DNA from: VYFG01 sp965221795 | Lineage (GTDB): Bacteria > Pseudomonadota > Gammaproteobacteria > Arenicellales > Poriferihabitantaceae | Reading direction: 5' to 3' | Length of the DNA stretch: 64,000 bases | NCBI GenBank assembly: GCA_965221795.1 | Contig: OZ244914.1 | Location: 2,976,001 to 3,040,000 of the forward strand | Shown here: positions 36,136-45,215 of the stretch, in pieces | Layout: every line of letters begins with the position of its first letter | How positions within the stretch are numbered: position 1 is the first letter of the stretch | The notes under the pieces: generated by a model | The model's database searches: none | What the model was told of the DNA's origin: nothing | What the model saw: the letters and a program-made list of their open reading frames with translations, nothing else | Program-made: the position numbers and the translations under genes

Positions 36136-36786
36136 ATGGCAAAAGAACCTGATCTACGCCTGACTGAAGACGAGGACCTGGCGCGTGCCCGCGTCTTCTG
36201 GCAAGACCACGGCCGCCCTATTGTGGCCGGGGTGTTGCTGGGTATTCTGGGAATAGGAGGCTGGAATGGTTGGCACTATTGGCAGAAATCTGAAGGGGAA
36301 AGTGCTTCCACGTTGTATCAAAACATCAGCCGTGACGGGATCGAGTTGACGACGGCGGCTTCCATTGTAGAAGACCTCTTCCAGGATTATCCAGATTCGC
36401 CCTATGCCGTTAATGGAGCACTGGTCATGGCAAAGAAATCCATGGATAAGGCCGATTTTGTGGAGGCAGGACGGTATCTGAAGTGGGCAGTTGAAAATGC
36501 CCGCGATGATGTGCTGGTCCATATTGCCCGTCTGCGGCTGGCTCAGGTCGCGTTGGCGAGCGGCAGTCCTGAAGAAGCGCTGGCTATTCTGGCCGAGGGT
36601 GGGAGCGCGATAGAAGAGGGCCCATTCGCAGCTCGTTATCAGGAACTGGTCGGCGATGCACAAGTCGGGTTGGGTCATGAGGACGAGGCCCGGAAAGCAT
36701 GGGAGTCGAGCCTTGCTCTCCTCGAAGGCGGTTCCTCTTCCGCCTTGCTGGTACAGCTCAAGCTGGATAATTTGGGTACGTTATGA
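36136..36786 (+). CDS. YfgM-like tetratricopeptide membrane protein
   Basis: The 216-aa protein has a short cytoplasmic N-terminus, a single membrane helix (PIVAGVLLGILGIGGW, about 30-46) and a periplasmic TPR-like domain (ALVMAKKSMDKADFVEAGR, RLAQVALASGSPEEALAIL). YfgM in E. coli works with the periplasmic chaperone network and the Sec machinery. Location between hisS and bamB is the conserved gammaproteobacterial place for yfgM. Its stop overlaps the bamB start by 4 nt (ATGA), showing translational coupling. Confidence 0.9.
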   Translation: MAKEPDLRLTEDEDLARARVFWQDHGRPIVAGVLLGILGIGGWNGWHYWQKSEGESASTLYQNISRDGIELTTAASIVEDLFQDYPDSPYAVNGALVMAKKSMDKADFVEAGRYLKWAVENARDDVLVHIARLRLAQVALASGSPEEALAILAEGGSAIEEGPFAARYQELVGDAQVGLGHEDEARKAWESSLALLEGGSSSALLVQLKLDNLGTL

Positions 36787-37961
36787 AGATACAGCATAGA
36801 TTCTTGTGGTATATCCTCTGGGCCTCCATTTTTCTGCTGTCGGGTTGCAGTGGCAAAGAGAAAGAAGCGGTATGGGGGGTCTACAACGAGCCGATTCCAA
36901 GGACTGAGTTGCCGGAGTCTGCAGGGGTTAGGGAGATGTCTATCCTCTGGCAGACTACGGTAGGGCACGCTGGAGAGGATGGTTATGCCTTGCTGCGCCC
37001 TGCTCTGGACTCCGGGGCGATCTATGTGGCGAATCAGGCGGGAGGCATCCGCAAACTGGATCTGCAGTCTGGAGACACGCTGTGGCAAAACAACCTGAAA
37101 CGGCCTGTTTATGCTGCGGTCGGATGGGGAGAGGGCCTGGTTCTGGTAGGTTTGGAAGACGGCACGCTGGTCGCCCTTTCCGGGATGGACGGTACACTCC
37201 GATGGGAGCAGCAGACTGGTCGACAGATTTCTGCGGTGCCGGTCGCCGGGTCAGCGCGAGTCGTTGTGCGTACTGCGGATGGCCGGATCATGGGCTTCGA
37301 CAGTGTCGACGGGAGTCTGGTTTGGGAGGTGCAACGTACCGTATCCGGGCTGGGTCTGCATGGAGATTCCATGCCGCTGATCGCCGGGGATACAGTAGTG
37401 ACCGGCCTGTCCAACGGACGCATCCTGGCCAATGCCGTAGTCAATGGCCGGGATTATTGGGAGGCAGATTTGTCGTTTGTGCGTGGCACCAGCGAACTGG
37501 AGCAACTTTCGGATATTGACACACCGCCGGTCCTGTCGGGTACGACCCTGTATGCGGCGACTTATCAGGGAGATGTGGTCGCACTGAACAGCCAGAATGC
37601 CGCAGTACTATGGCGCTATCCCTTTTCCACCCGTTTACCTATGGAGGTAGATGCTGGACAGTTGTTGGTCACCGGCTCTTTGGGCGACATACTGGTGCTT
37701 GATGCGGAAAATGGAGAAGTACTCTGGGAGCAGCGAGCGTTCCGTGGACGGGGGATGACAAACCCCGTGACCGTTGGTAGCCGGGTGATCGTCGGGGATG
37801 CCGATGGGGTTCTGCATCTGCTCGACCGGATGGATGGGACTCTCCTTCAGTCCCTGAAAGCCGACCGCAGTGCCATCACCAGTCTGGTCCGACAAGGGGG
37901 GAGTGTGATCGCAGTGTCTGCCAACGGAAGGGTATTGGCCATGGCGGTTGACGAGTTCTGA
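36783..37961 (+). CDS. bamB: Outer-membrane assembly lipoprotein BamB
   Basis: BamB (392 aa) is the beta-propeller lipoprotein of the BAM complex that inserts outer-membrane proteins. It starts with a lipoprotein signal (WYILWASIFLLSGC) with the lipobox cysteine after LLSG. The remainder holds repeated PQQ-like blades, for example SGDTLWQNNL, MDGTLRWEQQ, VDGSLVWEV, NAAVLWRYPF and NGEVLWEQ. Gene order hisS-yfgM-bamB-der is canonical. It is coupled to the yfgM-like gene by a 4-nt overlap. Confidence 0.95.
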   Translation: MKIQHRFLWYILWASIFLLSGCSGKEKEAVWGVYNEPIPRTELPESAGVREMSILWQTTVGHAGEDGYALLRPALDSGAIYVANQAGGIRKLDLQSGDTLWQNNLKRPVYAAVGWGEGLVLVGLEDGTLVALSGMDGTLRWEQQTGRQISAVPVAGSARVVVRTADGRIMGFDSVDGSLVWEVQRTVSGLGLHGDSMPLIAGDTVVTGLSNGRILANAVVNGRDYWEADLSFVRGTSELEQLSDIDTPPVLSGTTLYAATYQGDVVALNSQNAAVLWRYPFSTRLPMEVDAGQLLVTGSLGDILVLDAENGEVLWEQRAFRGRGMTNPVTVGSRVIVGDADGVLHLLDRMDGTLLQSLKADRSAITSLVRQGGSVIAVSANGRVLAMAVDEF

Positions 37962-38018
37962 AGAGGATGGCTGGTTTTGGTTAGACAGAGAGCTGTTTTC
38001 CATACCGGCTGATCTTTC

Positions 38019-39383
38019 ATGGCGATTTTGCCTGTCATTGCCTTGGTTGGGAGGCCCAATGTCGGCAAGTCAACTCTCTTTAACCGGCTCACCCAAAGCC
38101 GGGATGCGATTGTCGACAATCGGCCCGGAGTGACCCGGGATCGCCTCTACGGGAAGGGGCAAGTCGGTGAAAAGCCGTTTCTGGTCGTTGATACCGGTGG
38201 ACTTCATGGCGACGAGGACCCATTCGGAGAACAGATCCAACGACAGGTCGAACAGGTAATTGAGGAAGCGCAGGTAGTCGTCTTCCTGGTCGACCGTACC
38301 GAAGGCCTGGTGTCATATGATCGTGAAATCGCACAACGCTTGCGCCAGTCTGAGCGACAGATTGTGGTTGCGGTCAACAAGGCAGAAGGGGAATCTCCCC
38401 CCTTGGTAGTGGCCGAATTTCAGGAACTGGCACTGGGCTCACCAGTCGCCATTTCGGCGTTACGAGGGTCTGGCATCCAGGAATTGGTCCGCCTCGCGCT
38501 CTCCGATTTTTCCAAGGTAGAGCCGCAATCGATCAGCCAAGCGCCCCGGATTGCCCTTGTCGGTCGCCCGAATGTGGGCAAATCCACTCTGGCCAACCGA
38601 ATAGTCGGAGCCGATCGGGTGATGACCAGTCCTGTCCCCGGGACCACTCGGGACAGCGTTCAGATTCCGTTTGACTATGAAGGCACAGCGCATGTGCTGG
38701 TCGATACTGCTGGCATTCGACGCCGGGCTCGGGTCGAAGGAGTGCTGGAAAAGTTTTCCGTAATCAAGACACTGCAATCCATTGAAGATGCGGAGGTGGT
38801 GGTGATGGTAGTGGATGCCCGCCGTGAGATTGGTGCCCAGGATGCCACCATTGCAGGCATGACCCAGGATTTGGGGCGGTCCTTGGTGTTGGTGGTGAAC
38901 AAATGGGATGGCCTTTCGAGTCTTCAACGACGGCATATTCGAGAAGAACTGTCACGGAAGCTTCCATTTTTGCCGGATCCGGAACGGGTCTTTATCTCTG
39001 CCTTGCATGGCTCCAATCTGGCCGAGATCATGCCAGCCGTAGTGCGTGCACTCCAATCGGCGCAGATCGAGTTCGGCACCGCATCACTCAATCGTACGCT
39101 GGAAGCGGCCACTACCCAGACCCCGCCGCCCCTGCATCGGAATCGACCGATCAAACTCAAGTTTGCCCATCAGGCGGGGAAAAACCCTCCTGTGGTGGTC
39201 GTTCATGGCAATCAGGCCGAGTCCCTGCCGGTTTCCTATCTTCGTTATCTCGGGCGCTATTTCTGCCGGACATACCGTTTGCGCGGGACCCGCATCCGAG
39301 TGATTGCTCGCAATGCAGACAATCCCTTCCTCAAGCGTCAGAATCCATCCCGGTCTGCTCGTACCGCGTCACGGCACCGATAG
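38019..39383 (+). CDS. der: GTPase Der (EngA)
   Basis: Der (454 aa) is a tandem-G-domain GTPase that helps to assemble the 50S ribosomal subunit. The two P-loops are GRPNVGKSTLFN and GRPNVGKSTLAN. Each domain has DTGG or DTAG switch II motifs, and the NKxD motifs appear as VNKAEG (divergent) and VNKWDG. The C-terminal KH-like domain includes HRNRPIKLKFAHQAGKNPP and RYLGRYFCRTYRLRGTRI. The first-domain NKAE in place of NKxD occurs in other Der proteins too. Its last 15 nt overlap the convergent M23 peptidase gene. Confidence 0.96.
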   Translation: MAILPVIALVGRPNVGKSTLFNRLTQSRDAIVDNRPGVTRDRLYGKGQVGEKPFLVVDTGGLHGDEDPFGEQIQRQVEQVIEEAQVVVFLVDRTEGLVSYDREIAQRLRQSERQIVVAVNKAEGESPPLVVAEFQELALGSPVAISALRGSGIQELVRLALSDFSKVEPQSISQAPRIALVGRPNVGKSTLANRIVGADRVMTSPVPGTTRDSVQIPFDYEGTAHVLVDTAGIRRRARVEGVLEKFSVIKTLQSIEDAEVVVMVVDARREIGAQDATIAGMTQDLGRSLVLVVNKWDGLSSLQRRHIREELSRKLPFLPDPERVFISALHGSNLAEIMPAVVRALQSAQIEFGTASLNRTLEAATTQTPPPLHRNRPIKLKFAHQAGKNPPVVVVHGNQAESLPVSYLRYLGRYFCRTYRLRGTRIRVIARNADNPFLKRQNPSRSARTASRHR

Positions 39384-40277
39384 AAAATGTAATGGATCGA
39401 TACGGGATCCGTTCAGGGAAACTGCCCAGTCAAGACGTCCGGTAGAGTGCCCCTGAACTGCCGCTACATTCCCGACGACCTGGCCTCGTTTAACGACCCC
39501 TCCTACCGTAACCTGCACCGTTGACAGATTCCCCAAGGTCGAGGTGATCACATCGGCATGGGCGATCTGTACCGTGTATTTGGACGAATGGGAGTGGATG
39601 CCAGTGACAATACCTCCTGCCGGGGCATAGACTCGTTTGCCGGCTGGCAGCAAAAAGCTCAGATAGTCATGGCAAAACGGTTTCCCGTCCAGTAGTAAAA
39701 GGCCATAATCCACTGACAGGGTGGCTTCTGCCGGCGCGTGGAAATCCAGATCCGGCTCCAAGCCGTCCAGCAGGTCTGCAGAAACCTCCCACTTGCGGGA
39801 CATGTTTCGGTTGATCAGTAATTCCTCGGGAAAGCCATCTGGCGGTGTGACCACGAAACTCCGGTGCGGATGGTGGTGAGCCGAGTCTGGGGAGCCGGGG
39901 GCTGACAGTGGCGGCGGGTAGGGGTGGACCACCAACTCGGCAATCGCATCGGTCTGTTCCGCTCCAGTGATCAAGACGATGTATTTTCCCGGCAGGATGT
40001 CGCAGGACAGCCCCACGAAGGCACTCCATCCAGCCGCGCTGCGGTTCACATAAACCTTGTGCTCTCCGAACCGAACTTCGGGTTTTTCTGTAAAGGGGAC
40101 CTTCAGCGGAATCACGGCAATGCCGCCTGGAACCGGATTGTGTCGGGGGAGATCGGCCTGGACAGCAAGGGGTGCCAGCCCTGCCAAGCAGATGACCAAA
40201 AACCACGAGACAACCGAGTAGGATACGAAGCGGAATGTCTTGATGTGGGCGAACAGATACCGAGGGTCACTTTTCAT
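39369..40277 (-). CDS. Exported M23-type peptidase-fold protein
   Basis: The 302-aa protein has an N-terminal hydrophobic signal (SVVSWFLVICLAGLAPLAVQA). The C-terminal LytM/M23 fold reads LSVDYGLLLL..FCHDYLSFLLPAGKRVYAPAGG in discontinuous pieces, then GHSTGRLDWAVSLNGSRIDP. The usual HxxxD is not plainly visible, and the final HxH pattern is replaced by RLDWAV, so zinc binding is doubtful. Such degenerate M23 proteins often act as activators of other cell-wall hydrolases, or have lost function. It overlaps xseA by 11 nt upstream and der by 15 nt on the opposite strand. Confidence 0.82.
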   Translation of the reverse strand: MKSDPRYLFAHIKTFRFVSYSVVSWFLVICLAGLAPLAVQADLPRHNPVPGGIAVIPLKVPFTEKPEVRFGEHKVYVNRSAAGWSAFVGLSCDILPGKYIVLITGAEQTDAIAELVVHPYPPPLSAPGSPDSAHHHPHRSFVVTPPDGFPEELLINRNMSRKWEVSADLLDGLEPDLDFHAPAEATLSVDYGLLLLDGKPFCHDYLSFLLPAGKRVYAPAGGIVTGIHSHSSKYTVQIAHADVITSTLGNLSTVQVTVGGVVKRGQVVGNVAAVQGHSTGRLDWAVSLNGSRIDPLHFLSVP

Positions 40278-41583
40278 GGACCTTCAGCGACAGGGAGCCG
40301 TCTGACAGGAGTGCCGACAGTTGCTCTCCCGGCTGAACCCGGGAGACCGAACTGACGACATGTGTTTGCGAATTGCGCAGGATGGCATAACCCCTGGTCA
40401 AGGTCTGGTTGGGGCCCAGCAGATCCAATGCCTGAGCCAGGGTGTTCAGGCGATATTGGATATCGGCAAGGTGATGGTTCGTTGCCTGGTGCAGGTGCTG
40501 ATTCAGGGTCTGGTAGCGCTCCTGCAGCAACCGGAGCCGGTTGACTGGATTATGACGTTGGACCAGGTTTCGTTGGTGGTTCACCTGCTGCCGCAGACTG
40601 GCAAGTGTGAGATGGGTATGGTGCAGGGATCGTTGATGGAGCGTTTCCAGTTCCAGGCGGTGCCTTCGCAGCCGCTCTGAGGGATGAACCAGCCGAGCCG
40701 TCAAATGATCCACCTGTTGCCCAAGATCTCCCAAGTGACGGGCCATGATGGCCATCAGTCGCGCGCTCTGCTGCGCCACTTGTTGTCGGATCATCGAGGC
40801 CAAGGGAGTGACCATTTCGGCCGCTGCCGTCGGGGTGGCGGCACGGTGGTCCGCAACCAGGTCGGCGATAGTGAAATCGGTCTCATGGCCCACTCCACTG
40901 ACCAATGGGATGGGGCAACGATGGATTGCTCGGGCAACCCGTTCTTCGTTGAATGCCTGCAGGTCTTCCAGTGAGCCGCCGCCACGTGCCAGAATGAGGA
41001 CATCCAGGTTTGGGGTAGCGGATGCTTGGTCGAGCATGGCGACAATTTCTGCAGGGGCTGCATCCCCTTGTACTGTGACGGGGTACAGAATCAGGCGAGC
41101 TGGGGGGAACCGCCGTTGCAGGGTCACCAGAATGTCGCGCCAGGCCGCACCACTTTCGGAAGTGACGATGCCGATGGTTTGGGGGTAGACGGGCAGGGGC
41201 TTTTTTTTCGCATCGAACAGGCCTTCGGCTTTCAGTTTTTGTTTGAGCAACTCGAACTGTCGGCGCAAGGCACCCTCTCCAGACAGTTCGAGATGATGCA
41301 CGATCAGTTGCAAATCACCTCGGCTGGGATAAACGGAGATTTGTCCTCGGGCCAGTACCTGCATGCCATCTTTCGGGATCGTGGCTCCCTGCCGTCGATT
41401 ACGGAAAAACGCACATCGGATCAGGGCCTGCCCTTCCTTGAGCGAAAAGTACAGATGTCCGGAAGCCGGCGCGGACAGGCTGGAGACCTCTCCCTCGACC
41501 CAAATACTCCGATACCCGGCTTCAAGCAGAGACCGCAGTTCCGCCACCAGTGAACCGACCGAATAAACCGATGGCTCTGGCAT
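40267..41583 (-). CDS. xseA: Exodeoxyribonuclease VII large subunit
   Basis: XseA (438 aa) with the small subunit XseB forms exonuclease VII, which cuts single-stranded DNA from both ends. Visible are the N-terminal OB-fold (IWVEGEVSSLSAPASGHLYF), the nuclease core (GIVTSESGAAWRDILVTL, ILARGGGSLEDLQAFNEE, VSGVGHETDFTIAD) and the long helical C-terminal part ending with LTRGYAILR and PGEQLSALLSDGSL. Length is normal. No xseB gene is nearby. It begins 2 nt before the stop region of the small lipoprotein gene upstream, implying one transcript. Confidence 0.95.
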   Translation of the reverse strand: MPEPSVYSVGSLVAELRSLLEAGYRSIWVEGEVSSLSAPASGHLYFSLKEGQALIRCAFFRNRRQGATIPKDGMQVLARGQISVYPSRGDLQLIVHHLELSGEGALRRQFELLKQKLKAEGLFDAKKKPLPVYPQTIGIVTSESGAAWRDILVTLQRRFPPARLILYPVTVQGDAAPAEIVAMLDQASATPNLDVLILARGGGSLEDLQAFNEERVARAIHRCPIPLVSGVGHETDFTIADLVADHRAATPTAAAEMVTPLASMIRQQVAQQSARLMAIMARHLGDLGQQVDHLTARLVHPSERLRRHRLELETLHQRSLHHTHLTLASLRQQVNHQRNLVQRHNPVNRLRLLQERYQTLNQHLHQATNHHLADIQYRLNTLAQALDLLGPNQTLTRGYAILRNSQTHVVSSVSRVQPGEQLSALLSDGSLSLKVHEK

Positions 41584-41585
41584 GG

Positions 41586-41972
41586 CTATTGGGGGTAGTA
41601 TGGAGCCACGTTTGGCTGTGATGTAATTTGTTCGATGCCCAAGTTCGACATCCGTGTTACCTTTCGTGCCAGTTCAGAAGCCAGGTTGGCACGGCCGTCT
41701 TCCTGCATTTTCTCGGCAAAGCGCAGGATATCGCTGAGGCTGACCGGGAATTCAGAAATACGAGGTTCATGGACGAGCCATTCCGCATGGATCGACCGGG
41801 CGGCTACAAGCGCCGCCCGGGCTTGGGTGATATCCGGATTTTCCGCAACGGATGGCGCATCCTCCGTGTCGGCTGTGGGCGTCTCTTCGGTTTCGACAAC
41901 TGGAATGGTTTCGCAGGCCGAGAGAGCCAGCAACAGAGGCCAGGCAAGCCAAAGGATGTAAGGAGGTCGCAC
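41586..41972 (-). CDS. Small predicted lipoprotein
   Basis: The 128-aa protein begins MRPPYILWLAWPLLLALSAC, a lipoprotein signal with lipobox LSAC. The +2 residue is glutamate, favouring outer-membrane sorting. An acidic Glu/Thr-rich linker follows, then a helical domain (DITQARAALVAARSIHAEWL, ILRFAEKMQEDGRANLASEL). I do not recognise the family. It sits just upstream of xseA on the same strand with a 2-nt gap, so the two are probably co-transcribed. Confidence 0.8.
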   Translation of the reverse strand: MRPPYILWLAWPLLLALSACETIPVVETEETPTADTEDAPSVAENPDITQARAALVAARSIHAEWLVHEPRISEFPVSLSDILRFAEKMQEDGRANLASELARKVTRMSNLGIEQITSQPNVAPYYPQ

Positions 41973-42207
41973 GTGCTCGAGTGGTTGTAGCGCAGGCTGA
42001 TATTGTAGCGGTTACATGTCTGCAATGGGCGGCTGAAATGGGTTTCGAAGGCCAAAAAACCGGGGAATTATCAGGGGGAGTTTGCGAAATCAGCAACCCT
42101 CTTGACATGTGCTTCACCGCATCCGCGAAGCGTGCGACGGCGGGTCGCTGTCGCTTGCCGAGTCATGGCTTGCGGGCAGTCTCGGGTGAGCGGGTCCCCG
42201 GGTGGGG

Positions 42208-42902
42208 TTAACTGCTGTCGCCGCATCCAAGACCTTCCCTTGAGATGGTGTTGGTGATGAACTGGTTGCCGCCCCGCGTGCCCCAGCACAGACATTCCTG
42301 CCGGTCTTGCCACGTCCGGGCAATGGCAAAGCATCCGAAGCCGGGACCTCCTTGACTTATATCGGCGGTCCCGTCCGGCTTCAAATTCTGCTCCGCATTC
42401 GTGAAAGTCCCCGACGTCTTGAAGCAGCGCCTTGAGATAACCTGACTTTCGAGTAGGGCAGTACTCTCGAGGAGGCCGTTATGAATAACGGCAACATAGC
42501 GCGTATTCTTTTTGAGATCGTTAAAACTCTCGGTACTTTCATCTATAGAACTGGTTGAGTCTGCAATTCTTCCGAGCTTTACAGACTTGCTTATTCTTTG
42601 CCCGGTACCTTTATTTTCAAGTATTTCCAGATGGAGATCGTATCCCGCCCCCTTCGCAAGAGATGCTGCCGTCATTCCGGCGGTGCGGACAATCACCTGG
42701 TTATCCGTGATACTCCCTGTATTCAGAATCAGGCTCTCTTGTTTTGTTGTCAGTCCGCTCTGTGTGCAGGCATCCCCTCCAGCGGTGGCTGGAATGACCA
42801 GCTGCGCCGCACTGGGCCCAGCCAGCACCGCCAACAATAGAAAGAGAGCTAGTTTAGCGAGGGGGGGGGGGGGGGGAGTAGAATCGTAGAATCGTTCCTC
42901 AT
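42208..42902 (-). CDS. Secreted protein with phase-variable poly-C tract (frame currently off)
   Basis: The best start is the ATG at 42902, with GAGG 8 nt upstream. From it the frame runs MRNDSTILL into 16 C bases and then meets a stop (SLN, TAG). With 14 or 17 C bases the same ATG reads on through LAKLALFLLLAVLAGPSAAQ, a good export signal, into a 200-aa mature protein (ACTQSGLTTKQESLILN ... EGLGCGDSS). The mature part has four or more cysteines and no domain I recognise. Repeats of one base inside a signal-peptide region switch surface genes on and off in many bacteria. An assembly error in the run is the alternative. Confidence 0.65.
42861..42876. repeat. 16-base homopolymer (poly-G on plus strand, poly-C in the gene)
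   Basis: An uninterrupted run of 16 G on the plus strand lies 25 bases inside the reading frame of the secreted protein, just before its hydrophobic signal segment. Tract length modulo 3 decides expression: 14 or 17 in frame, 16 out of frame. No other run of this length was noticed in the window. Confidence 0.9.
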
Positions 42903-43173
42903 TGTGGTTGCCTCAGATAAGAGTTAGAGAGTGGAATCGTAACAAGACAGCAATGATTATACTATGATTTGCACAATTGGTCGAGCTGGTCGGAAAACGC
43001 AAGCTCAGCATGGAGAGATGCAAGCGCCGCTGCGAACCATTCGATCTGACTTTGCAAACTCTACTTGATAATTCCCAAAAATCGGCAAATCACATGGCGA
43101 TAGACGGTTGATTTTATGATAGAATGCTTGGCTTGGTTTTTCTACCCAAGAAATACATCACTGACAGACTCTC

Positions 43174-43440
43174 ATGGTAAAGATTCGACTGGCGCGTGGC
43201 GGCTCGAAAAAACGTCCTTTTTATTCCATTGTGGTTGCGGACCAGCGCCGGGCTACTGGGGGACAGTTTATTGAGCGGGTTGGCTTTTTCAATCCCATTG
43301 CAACCGGGGGCGAGCAAGCGTTGAACCTGGATACAGAACGCGTGGATCACTGGGTCGCCCGGGGAGCACAACCCAGTGAGCGGGTCAGCCAGCTCTACAA
43401 AATGGCGAAGTCTGCCGCGGCCACTCCGGCATCATCCTGA
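43174..43440 (+). CDS. rpsP: 30S ribosomal protein S16
   Basis: S16 (88 aa) is an early-binding protein of the 30S subunit. MVKIRLARGGSKKRPFYSIV and the following ADQRRATGGQFIERVGFFNP are diagnostic. It heads the conserved rpsP-rimM-trmD-rplS operon. An AT-rich segment upstream (TATGATAGAAT near 43115) could hold a promoter -10 region. No gene is seen between it and the phase-variable gene transcribed away from it. Confidence 0.97.
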   Translation: MVKIRLARGGSKKRPFYSIVVADQRRATGGQFIERVGFFNPIATGGEQALNLDTERVDHWVARGAQPSERVSQLYKMAKSAAATPASS

Positions 43441-43552
43441 AGCAGAAGATTTTTGGTGTGTCCACCCTCTATTCGGGTATGGCGCACAACCTGGCGGATT
43501 CAGCGGTGGGATTGGCGGGCGGGATTTCATCATATTCTGTCTTCTCCATAAC

Positions 43553-44095
43553 ATGGCGAATACCGATGCGGAATTGATCGTGATGGGGCAAATTGTCGCC
43601 CCTTACGGGATTCAGGGTTGGGTGTGGGCTCGGTCCTTTACCCGTCCGGCTGAAGAGATCGTCGAGTATTCCAGTTGGATCCTGACCACCGGTTCTTGTC
43701 GGACGGTCGAAGGATCCCGACCACGGCGTCTGGCGGCGTATCGGTGGCAGAGCAAAGGCCTCGCTGTCTTGCTTGATGGGGTTCATGACCGAACGGATGC
43801 GGAGGCTCTGGTCGGGATGCAGGTTTGTGTTTCTTCCCAGGAGTTGTCCCTTCTTCCCGAAGGGGAGTACTACTGGTCTCAACTGCTGGGTCTGCAGGTG
43901 TTCAATTTTGCGGGTGAATGGCTGGGAGTTGTGGACCATCTGGTCGAAACCGGTGCCAATGATGTGCTGGTGGTACAATCCAGAGAGAAGGGGATGACGA
44001 CTGCAGAATACCTGATCCCCTGGACGCCCCGGGTGATCGAATCGGTGGACCTTGGCCTGGGGCGACTGGTGGTCGACTGGGATTCGGATTACTGA
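43553..44095 (+). CDS. rimM: Ribosome maturation factor RimM
   Basis: RimM (180 aa) helps to mature the 30S head around S19. The start giving MANTDAELIVMGQIVAPYGIQ is chosen because the frame further upstream overlaps rpsP and has no homology. The N-terminal barrel has GQIVAPYGIQGWV, and the C-terminal PRC barrel has EYYWSQLLGLQVF and AEYLIPWTPRVIESVD. The order in the rpsP operon is canonical; trmD begins about 30 nt downstream. Confidence 0.94.
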   Translation: MANTDAELIVMGQIVAPYGIQGWVWARSFTRPAEEIVEYSSWILTTGSCRTVEGSRPRRLAAYRWQSKGLAVLLDGVHDRTDAEALVGMQVCVSSQELSLLPEGEYYWSQLLGLQVFNFAGEWLGVVDHLVETGANDVLVVQSREKGMTTAEYLIPWTPRVIESVDLGLGRLVVDWDSDY

Positions 44096-44128
44096 GCTAT
44101 CCGGCATGTGGCGGGCCGAGGTGTGTGG

Positions 44129-44878
44129 ATGCAAATCGATGTCATTACGCTGTTTCCGGACATGTTCGATGTGGTGCGGAAAAACGGTATTAGCCGGATT
44201 GCGTTGGAGCGCGAAGCAGCGATCCTGTCATGTTATAATCCGCGTGACTTTGCGCTCGACAGGTATCGATCCGTGGACGACCGGCCCTATGGTGGCGGCC
44301 CCGGCATGGTGCTAGGCCCTGAACCCTTGGGCCGCTGTATTGATTCGGTACGACAGGGCAATCATGGACCGTTGGTTTATCTTTCTCCCCAGGGGCAGAG
44401 ACTGAATCAAGCACGGGTGGAAGAGCTGGCGCAGTTGCCGGCCATCATGCTCTTGTGCGGTCGTTATGAGGGAGTCGATGAACGCATACTGGAATCGCAA
44501 GTGGATCGGGAAATCTCGATCGGTGATTACATTCTGGCGGGCGGCGAGTTGGCGGCGATGGTGTTGATGGAAACTGTATTTCGCCTGTTGCCGGGGGTCC
44601 TTGGCAGTGCGGAATCAGTCCGGCAGGATTCCTTCAGTGCGGGGCGTTTGGATCATCCTCACTATACCCGACCGGAAACCTATCGTGGCATGCAGGTTCC
44701 GGGTATTTTACTTGGTGGCAATCATGCCGAGATCGAACATTGGCGTTTGCGGAAATCCCTTGAAAAGACCCGGGCACAGCGTCCGGACCTGCTCAGACAA
44801 CGCAAGCTCAGTGCCGAAGAACAACAAATTTTGACAGATTTGGAGCAGCACGATGAACAAGATGATTCAGCAAATTGA
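44129..44878 (+). CDS. trmD: tRNA (guanine-N1)-methyltransferase
   Basis: TrmD (249 aa) methylates N1 of G37 in tRNAs and prevents frameshifting. The start is the ATG giving MQIDVITLFPDMFD; an upstream GTG is less likely. The trefoil-knot SAM site shows YLSPQGQRLNQ, LLCGRYEGVDERI and SIGDYILAGGELAAMV. DDRPYGGGPGM is the usual early motif. The stop lies 26 nt inside the rplS start region, so the two genes overlap, which is longer than is common for this pair. Confidence 0.96.
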   Translation: MQIDVITLFPDMFDVVRKNGISRIALEREAAILSCYNPRDFALDRYRSVDDRPYGGGPGMVLGPEPLGRCIDSVRQGNHGPLVYLSPQGQRLNQARVEELAQLPAIMLLCGRYEGVDERILESQVDREISIGDYILAGGELAAMVLMETVFRLLPGVLGSAESVRQDSFSAGRLDHPHYTRPETYRGMQVPGILLGGNHAEIEHWRLRKSLEKTRAQRPDLLRQRKLSAEEQQILTDLEQHDEQDDSAN

Positions 44879-45203
44879 ATCCGAACAGATGAAAGCGGAT
44901 GTTCCCGCCTTCACGGCTGGCGATACGGTGCGGGTGAAAGTTCGGGTCAAAGAAGGGGAGCGTGAGCGTCTGCAAACCTATGAGGGAATCGTGATCGCCA
45001 AGAAAAATCGTGGGCTCAATTCTTCCTTCACTGTTCGCAAAATCAGTAGTGGGGAAGGAGTCGAGAGAGTCTTTCAGACGCACAGCCCGCTGATTGCTGG
45101 AATGGAAGTGATACGTCGTGGAGATGTTCGCCGGGCGAAGCTGTACTACCTACGGGAACGCACGGGAAAGTCGGCTCGCATCAAAGAAAAAATTCGTCGC
45201 TGA
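44853..45203 (+). CDS. rplS: 50S ribosomal protein L19
   Basis: L19 (116 aa) sits at the 30S-50S interface. MNKMIQQIESEQMKADVPAF and RLQTYEGIVIAKKNRGLNSS, then GVERVFQTHSPLI, are diagnostic. It ends the rpsP operon and overlaps trmD. The next gene starts only 13 nt later on the same strand, so transcription may continue. Confidence 0.97.
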   Translation: MNKMIQQIESEQMKADVPAFTAGDTVRVKVRVKEGERERLQTYEGIVIAKKNRGLNSSFTVRKISSGEGVERVFQTHSPLIAGMEVIRRGDVRRAKLYYLRERTGKSARIKEKIRR

Positions 45204-45215
45204 TTCCAATCCGGC

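Noticed and set aside
42118..42207. Possible terminator hairpin (GCGACGGCGGGTCGC) downstream of the phase-variable gene
   Set aside because: Pairing is short and no T run follows on the relevant strand.
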